From: Isoetes taiwanensis
Taxonomy: Eukaryota; Streptophyta; Lycopodiopsida; Isoetales; Isoetaceae
Direction of reading: 5' to 3'
Assembly (NCBI GenBank): GCA_021234155.1
Contig: JAJEKV010000026.1
Coordinates: forward strand, 5,468,189 to 5,532,188
Length of the DNA: 64,000 bases
Shown here: one piece after another, positions 57,420-64,000 of the stretch
How positions within the stretch are numbered: position 1 is the first letter of the stretch
Layout of the letters: every line of letters starts with the position of its first letter
The notes under the pieces: model-generated
The model's database searches: none
What the model saw: only the letters and a program-made list of their open reading frames with translations
Told to the model about the DNA's origin: nothing
Position numbers and translations under genes: made by a program

Positions 57420-59032
57420 TTTCTAATCGCGTTTATTCTTGTTTTTTGATTTTTTAGTTCCTTTGTCTTCTTTCCTTAGGTTCTCATAAGTTTGTAATTT
57501 TTTAGATTATAGATGCTTGATTAGTTGATGGTGTGATTACATGGATAGTTGTCTGCTGGTTTACCATCGTTGTTTTGCTTTTTGCTATGGTTTTGGTGGA
57601 TTAATAGGTTATTATATTCAGTATAAGATGGCGGTTGCTCTCATTTTCTTTCTTGCAGATTTCAAGGAGTGCGATTCCGATACATCTTGACAATGACTTA
57701 ATTTTCAGATAGTTGCAGCTTTCTTTGTGATCCAGGTTCCTTTTTCCTCCACTTATCTTTTGTGTTTTGCATGATGTAGACTGTTGGTTTTCATGTTGTG
57801 TATCAGCTTTGGAAAGAGCTAAGATAATTATTATGCATTATTTCTCATTCCCATGGATATGGATTTATGTTTGTTGCCTATTTTCATTTCATTTTCCTGG
57901 TTTCTTTTACTATAGCCATCGGTATATCCTTCCCCTTTTTTCACTTTGCCATGCCCATGGACTTTGTCGATTCTTTTTACACTAGAACCATGCCTGGCTT
58001 TGGCCTTTAGCTAATTTGCTTGATTATATCTGTTTTTATGGATGTTAGTACGTTGTTTGTAGTGGTCTTCTCTAGGTCTAGTTTGGTATGTTTTCTTTTC
58101 TTGTTGCTTGTATTATTCGCGGTTTGCTTTTTGGTTTGTCAGTTTGGGCTTGTATAGTTCTTGATTCGCTTTGTTGGTTGGTTTACTGGTTTATGTTTGA
58201 GGGACGCCTTCCCCCCTTCCGCTTATTCATTTTAGATTCTCACAATACGTGGTTCGTGTTTGTGTTATTTTCTTAGGTTAGTTTGTTTTTTTGCCAGAGT
58301 GTTCATTGTTAGAACTAACCTTTTTTCTATCTATTTAGTAGCCTCTACTGTGCCAGCTTCTCTTGTTTCTACTTCTACTGTGCCAGCTTCTCCTGTGCCA
58401 GCATTTGATACTACTGAGGAATAATATACAGATCTATATAGATCAAAAGCGTCCAAGAGGCCAAAATCCATCTGGAAAATCTTCACCCTTCTCTATAAGC
58501 TCAGGTTGACACTCTCACGGAGCAAGTCAAGGCAAAGGATCAAACTCCTCAGGATGCCTTGACCCTTTATCAGTGTCTTCAAAAAGAATTTCAAACTTAA
58601 CAGCTGCAACTACTCAATATCATCTTTGCATCGCAATTTGAAGCCCCTTTGACTGCTGCACACATCCAGGTAATCCTTAGAAATCTAGCTGCAAAATTAT
58701 GTCAAGCAAAAAATCATTGATGATTCTGAAATTGTAGTTCCCAGCTCTAAATCTCTTCTATGGGTGCTTTATATTCTCACTGTGCTTATGCTTAAAGGAA
58801 GATCAAAGAACTCAAGCGCATTGCTGATGAGAAGACCAATCATGTTCAGGACCTGCGACATCAACTTCACCACGTTGAACAATCTGCGGAAGAAGATCAC
58901 TTCAACACAGAAAGGTATACTGTTTTGACATCTCATATTAGTCAGGATTATTCACTTCCCATGAGCTATCTGGATTAGATCAAAGTACGACGTCATCTTA
59001 TCCTCATACGATGGGTTAGTGCCTCTGGATTT
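57420..59032 (+). pseudogene. Unknown multi-exon gene, 5' part
   Basis: T-rich stretches with AG ends alternate with coding-like pieces. One piece near 58343-58425 encodes ASTVPASLVSTSTVPASPVP. Another, 58500-58670, encodes TLTEQVKAKDQTPQDALTL and ends CACATCCAG before GTAATC. A third, 58799-58913, encodes KIKELKRIADEKTNHVQDLR and ends GAAAG before GTATAC. They give a Ser/Pro-rich start then coiled coil. I do not recognise the gene. The next exon (58980-59032) is cut by a solo LTR and resumes at 60744. Confidence 0.4.
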
Positions 59033-60738
59033 TGTGACGCTCCCTGAATATATACGACACCCAGCCGTATACATACAGGGACTTTCCCCTCCCATGGCAA
59101 CCAACTTGCCATGAGCAGGGCCCTCCGTCTATTTCGGGCCATCAATGAAATGATGCCCGAAAGAAGGACACGAAGGGGTCATTCGGCCCACGCCTTCAAT
59201 GGGACTCCTACGTCGCGGAAGCATGAATACAAGGGTTAGCACACAGCATAAATCATATATAAATATCCACCACGAAGGGTGGCGCATCCATCCAAATACC
59301 AACGGCATAGAATATGCATCTAAACCTAAGAAAACACCCAAACCCGGGTTCTACCCTTCGGACTCGATTGAGGATCGACCGACGGCTGGGCCTCAAGAGA
59401 TCGGCAGAAGCGAGTCTTGGCATGGCGTTGGCGGCATAGAACATCGGCTAGGGTTGACCACTCCATCCGCCCCTCCCATTGCACACTTTGCGGATGGGTC
59501 AATTCACGCTATGGCCGCTATAGCCTTCCTGAGACGCAGTTCAAGGTATCACCCGTTGAGCCTACTCGTGGTTCATGGCCTTTGGTCCGATGAGGCAGGT
59601 CGGGGAAGCGTCCCCTTCCAGAATCACAGTGGTTCCATGGGTGAGCTAGAGAATACGTGCCGCATCAGCGACCCCCGCATCCGTACCCGACTTACTCACC
59701 CTAAATCTACTCAAAGTGCAAGGTGCTCCATACGGATCACACCTCTACACCCAGGGAGTGTCAGACCCATACCCGGCCCTCTCCGTGACCGGCTATCAGG
59801 CCTAGCCCACTGTAGGAGTCCCAGGAGCCTTGTATGTTCGTGCAGGACCCCACCCCCACTTCACCACTGTGTTCCTTGTCTGGTGCTAAGCCAGTCCATA
59901 GCGTCTATGACCCGGTGGGCTCTTGTACACAGGCCGCAATTAATGGGATTCTACAGGGCGCTATCTAGGAGCATACTACAATACATGGCTCAGAGGTCTC
60001 TACCCCCCGTAATTCCCCCCATTTCAGAGTAATACTAGGCAAAGAACTAACAATCCATCCTTTCAGAGCAAAACCAGAATCAAATATAAAGAGAACTTAC
60101 CTTTACAATCAAGGGTTAGTTCCTATGATTGAAACACAGAGAGAACAGAGAAACGAACACAACCAAGGCCCAATGGGGGCGCTACCCTAGAATTCACAAC
60201 TAAACTACTACCAACCAGTGTTTCGGCTGGACCCGTTATCGTGGGGTGCTTCCATAGTCTTTGTCTGTTTAAGGGTGGCGGCAACAGCTAGGGGTTGTTT
60301 AGTGATTTTGGTGGGTCAGCAACAGTCCTTGGCCGTTCGGCTGCTCCTTGGCTCAGAATAGCCCTTGGGTGCTCAATTTGCTCCTTGGCAAAGAATATCC
60401 TCCCTCCCCTTGGCCAAATCAATCCTTTCCTTGCCAGGCCAGCTCCTTTCCTCCATCTCCAGCTGCTCCTAATTCGAATTAGGGCACAAAAGCCCTAATT
60501 TGGGTGTCCAAAATGGAAACCATGCCTTGCCTAATCGATTTGGGCCAAGTGGCACCCCCTTGTTGGTGCTTAATTAGGGTAATTAGGCTATATACTTTAT
60601 AATTATCCACAATGGATTTATTAACATAGCTAAATAAAACCATTGTGGTCGACGCCCACTTAGCCAATTACCCCCTTATGTCCTAGTGACGTGTCCCGGC
60701 GTGCATACATATACCGTATGAATGCCTGGAACGTCACA
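59033..60738. mobile_element. Solo LTR of a related chromovirus family (1706 bp)
   Basis: It begins TGTGACGCTCCC and ends GGAACGTCACA, with the 5-bp duplication GATTT (59028-59032, 60739-60743). It shares islands with the LTRs at 19727 and 34833 (CACTCCATCCGCCCCTCC, TTGTACACAGGCCG, GGAACGTCACA) and the same order of landmarks, but is much more diverged. It is therefore a sister family. No internal part is left. Confidence 0.93.
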
Positions 60739-60743
60739 GATTT

Positions 60744-61830
60744 ATGGAAGGGTCGATCGAAGTAAATGATTTTTTGCATCTTTGATCTGGCCTCACCATA
60801 AAGAATGAAGTGTCCTGTATGCCCAGGTAAATTTTCAGTTGTTACCTTTTGAAGATCTTCACTTCTTTATCTTTCATACTGTTCAACCTATGGCTTATAT
60901 CTTGCATGACTTTTACCTTGCTTACTCTCAAGAAAAATTCTCTGAAAACCATCCCTTGGCCTTCATAGGCAATGAGTCTGTTGTTTTGTAACTTCAAAAG
61001 GATAACAAATATCTCTCTGACTTGGTTCCACTTTAGGCGTTCATAAAGAATATATGCTAGAGCCTCATTCACACCTCACCCTCTGGGCTCAGGAAGCTCT
61101 TCACTACGCTTAGACACATTTATATAAAGACTATGGGAGTGGCTATGTGCAGTTATTCTTACAGCATGTGGGCACTTTGAATATCCTCCATTTCTATCTT
61201 GATAATCCTATTATACCGATTGATTGGGAACCGTCCCCTTTAAGACCTTGATGTCTCCTGAAGATTGGAAAACTCTTTGCAAACAGTTAGACCCAGCTCT
61301 GGTTGAAGAATTTCGGGCTCAATCTCAAAATGAACGTATGCATCCACTGCCGCATATTAGTCCTTATACATCTCTGGGTGCACCTTCATGGCATGAGTAT
61401 ATCACCACGGACTGGCGTTTCCGTTTGGACACGCACTTTGCCTGCACATGCTGAATGGACACCCATGCATATTATTATGGATCTCCACTGGGACCCCCAT
61501 TTTGTACGCAGACACACATGGAAGGATACTGATACACTAGATAACACCTCTAATTGGATTTATATCCCCAATGACAAGTTATGGAAGACTCTTGTTAATG
61601 CCGTTGCCAGCTTCACACAATTCTTGACCAAGATTACCACTTCTCTGGATCCTTTTGTTCACAAGCAGGGCGGTTTCCCTGCTGCTTTGCATCGTATCCT
61701 CACGAGCTCCTTGAATCATCGGCGACCTATCTTCCACTTCAATCCAAATGCTAGTGTCAGTGTCTTCGGCCTTGAAACTCTTCTACGTATGGAATGCCAG
61801 TTTGTCCCCAGTGCGGCTCACCAAGCCTAG
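60744..61830 (+). pseudogene. Unknown multi-exon gene, 3' part
   Basis: This continues the gene at 57420-59032 after the solo LTR. Coding-like pieces are DYGSGYVQLFLQHVGTLNIL (near 61130-61190), MSPEDWKTLCKQLDPALVEE (61252-61311), LGAPSWHEYITTDWRFRLD (near 61380-61430) and the 61303-61830 frame with MHIIMDLHWDPHFVRRHTW and SVFGLETLLRMECQFVPSAA before TAG. Frame changes occur near 61320 and 61445. I do not recognise the protein. It may be an orphan transposon ORF. Confidence 0.45.
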
Positions 61831-62190
61831 AAGAAATGGTGCAGGCCGAGTTTCTGATAGATGGCACGCCTGCTCTAGGATAGGCCACGCCTAATGCGCT
61901 CCAACAACATCAGAAACTGGTTTCTAGATATCATAATCAGGTCAGACCCCATAGCCACGAGGATAATACTGATTAAATCAAAAAATTTCCTCTTATGAAG
62001 ACGATGCCCGCTTTTCTTTCCTCCGAGTCTTCTTTGGTGGAGGGAGGAAGGGGGGATGTTAGTTCCATGCCCAAAGGCACATGACTATTTCTAAGGTTTA
62101 CAAAGCAGCCTAAAAGCAAAAAAGCAGAATTTCATTAAAGTTGGAAATTTCGTGATTCCAATTTCTCGTGAAATCAGTTTCTTCCCTGTT
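61831..62190. other. Gene-free stretch
   Basis: Sequence after the stop of the unknown gene. No feature is recognised. Confidence 0.4.
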
Positions 62191-62204
62191 TTATCACACA
62201 TTTA

Positions 62205-62635
62205 TGGCTAGATATGGCACTATTTGCTTAAAAAGAAACCAGTTATCATGCAAGAACCGCTACATTTAATATAAAAAAAAGGGTTTTAGTTGTCGAAGAG
62301 AACTATGGCGCCATTTACTTGGAAAGTATGAGGAAAAAGCTGCCCCGAGAAACACAAAAAAGCAAATATTAAATTGCCAAAAAGCGCCAAAGAAGTAAAC
62401 AAAATGGCGCCCCCGCTCCTTTAGCTTAGAATAACCACAAAGCAAATAGCGCAAACGCGATATTTGCTTTAACGTGAAAGGAAGCAATGGTGTGCGCGCC
62501 GCTATTTGCTTGAACGCGGAAAGCAAGCAAATAGTGCGCGCTGGCGCTATTTAAGAGCGAGCAAATAGTGCGGCGCGCTATTTGCGTGAACGTGAAGACC
62601 AAGCAAATAGTGCTCTCGCCCATTTTGCTATAGAT
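62205..62635. repeat. Cluster of AAGCAAATAG / CTATTTGCTT motifs
   Basis: About ten copies of GCAAATAG or CTATTTGC in both orientations, several extended to AAGCAAATAGTGC and GCACTATTTGCTT, mixed with GCGC words near 62440-62600. The outer copies (62217 and 62601) are inverted, as in a small element with inverted ends, but no target duplication was found. Confidence 0.6.
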
Positions 62636-62743
62636 AACACATATTTTCGTAAGACCATGTAGATATATATATTAATAGAAATATTATATAAGATACAATT
62701 TTTTCAAAACACGTAATTTTTTTTTAATAGTCATTGGCGGTGT

Positions 62744-64000
62744 TCATCGTGAGACTTTCTCATAATCATCCGTGTTAATTTTATCACGGTCAATTTGATC
62801 CTGCTTCGCTTCCAAATTTTGGGCCGACGCGCTCACCTTTCTCTCAGATGAGAAGCTTCTTCGTCTGCCCCTTCCTCGAGATTCACCATCTTGCAAAGTC
62901 AAGACTTCCCGTTGGCGTTGGTCAATGGCCTTTGGGTCAAGCTGTGGGTACATGACGTTCTCGACCCTACCTGAATGCCCGCCACGCATTTCATCTTTCC
63001 TAACTCATGCTCAGATGTCACACCGATTCTTCCTACATGAAGGGATGCCCTAGAGAAGGCTCCACCAGAGAAGAAATCTAGTACAATGTTACCTTGAGGG
63101 CGAGCTTATCAACAAGGTAGAACGCAGCTTCTGTGGACCAATCTGCTTATGCACCGATATTCTCCCTCCATACCCCGCCAACTCCACTTAAACCCGTCTT
63201 GCATGAGTTTTTAGCCATAACATCGCCCTCACTTCCGATGGCTTCCTTAGGAATAGGAGGAATTTATGGAGCTTTCTAGGATGGTCGCCAAATAGCCTAA
63301 GGTCCGTGTCTTCGCCAGGCTCTCCGCCTCAGCGTCGAAATCCTCAGAGCAAATAGAAGAGCTTGGGCTCTTTGATTCCCCGAACCACCAGTAGCTCCAG
63401 GCTCTTCTTCATAGATTCCTACAAACACTCTAGACCTGATTCTAGTCTTTCAAGCGACCGGCAAATAGTAAGTTATGCTCGCCCGACGAAACATAGAATC
63501 CAAAGATGTCTCTTGGTCCGTCATCCGTGAGACATTATCAAGAACGCTGTTACAGCCTCACTTTTCCAAGCCGGAGTAAGCTGCCTTGCATCTAAACATA
63601 TCATGTCGGGTGTAGAACCGCATCGCTCGCTCGAATCCCCCGGCAAAGTGACATGCTCCACAAACCATCTTGGCGGGCCTTTTCTCGCTTTCAGTCAAGG
63701 ATTTTTCAATGGACCCGCCAAGGAGAATGGCATGTTACCATGAACTCCCTCTTTGAGTATTCCTTCCTGTACCCACTTATGGTGGCATACCCCCAAACCG
63801 TAAGTGCGTAACCGAGAAGTGGTCCGTGGGCTTTCCTTAGGTCCTCCTCTTTCTTGTACTTAGTGCCAATTTGATCCGCAATGAAGTGCGATTATCTCCT
63901 TCTTCATGTAAGCAAGTACTCTTAAGTTCTCATACTGCCTTGAAGAAATTATCGCTTTGTAATCTGAGGTGACTTTGACGATATATCCCCGCTTAAAGCT
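62744..64000 (-). pseudogene. Frameshifted coding remnants with methyltransferase-like motif
   Basis: On the minus strand several short coding-like pieces follow one another without a common frame. The clearest, at about 62985-63095, reads GNIVLDFFSGGAFSRASLHV then GRIGVTSEHELGK. This resembles the SAM-binding motif I (DxFxGxG) and following acidic strand end of amino-methyltransferases. Another piece (62989-62744) is Arg/Ser/Glu-rich and ends VSR. Upstream pieces include TPDMICLDARQLTPAWKSEA near 63570 and DIFGFYVSSGEHNLLFAGRL near 63480. I see no confident DPPY motif. The gene runs off the window and may be transposon-borne. Confidence 0.4.

Noticed and set aside
1-64000. tRNA, rRNA or other structured RNA genes
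   Set aside because: No cloverleaf with conserved T-arm or other recognisable RNA was found by eye. The only tRNA-related sequence is the retrotransposon primer site.

Overview
The window reads as repeat-dense land-plant nuclear DNA. The reasons are plant-type LTR retrotransposons with an initiator-Met primer site, a chromodomain integrase, a Ty1/copia element, LINE 3' ends, an AP2/ERF domain and a plant-type FCP1-like HAD protein. Two genes look like DUF7869-like or other RNase-H-fold, transposon-associated proteins; these seem commoner in non-flowering plants, so a fern, lycophyte, bryophyte or gymnosperm is possible (inference). No housekeeping gene is clearly intact.

Layout. (1) 1-18279 and 38632-56853 are two direct copies of the same >=18 kb segment, about 38.6 kb apart. 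In order, each carries a minus-strand LINE remnant, an FCP1-like gene (+), a multi-exon transposase-like gene (-), a copia element (-) split by a 4.1 kb Mutator-like element holding an AP2/ERF gene, a LINE 3' end (+), and arrays of GATCCTACGG and GAATCT motifs. Copy 1 is riddled with small differences that fall mostly at CAG/CTG and keep no reading frames. They look more like base-calling error at methylated CHG sites than like evolution. (2) 19727-32903 is a complete 13.2 kb Ty3/gypsy chromovirus on the minus strand, with 1.56 kb LTRs, a 5-bp TSD, PBS and PPT. It sits inside a DUF7869-like gene whose frame resumes across the TSD. (3) 34833-36678 is a solo LTR of the same family in or beside the same gene, itself containing a 308-bp hAT MITE. 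(4) 36684-38438 is a coiled-coil/RING gene (+). (5) 56854-64000 holds a degenerate 3x170 bp repeat, an unknown multi-exon gene split by a third, related solo LTR (59033-60738), a cluster of AAGCAAATAG motifs, and minus-strand coding remnants that include a methyltransferase-like motif.

Main discovery. Between its 5' LTR/PBS and gag, the chromovirus carries two extra genes in its own sense. The first (29417-30676) encodes a histone H3-type protein. It opens with the exact H3 tail residues MARTKQT, has a very long charged/proline-rich insert, and ends in an H3 fold ([31 protein letters not shown]). Several residues resemble plant CENH3. The second (27717-28691) encodes an unknown protein with a strong acidic stretch. 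Each gene has a TATAAATAG box about 100 bp before its ATG and related leader sequence. A pair of copies of the same roughly 67-bp inverted-repeat element lies further upstream of each. It looks like a duplicated, co-regulated two-gene cassette inside a retrotransposon that also has a chromodomain on its integrase. A retroelement that supplies its own H3 variant is, to my knowledge, undescribed. Frames are broken by indels that resemble the window-wide CAG/CTG error pattern, so intactness must be tested on other copies.
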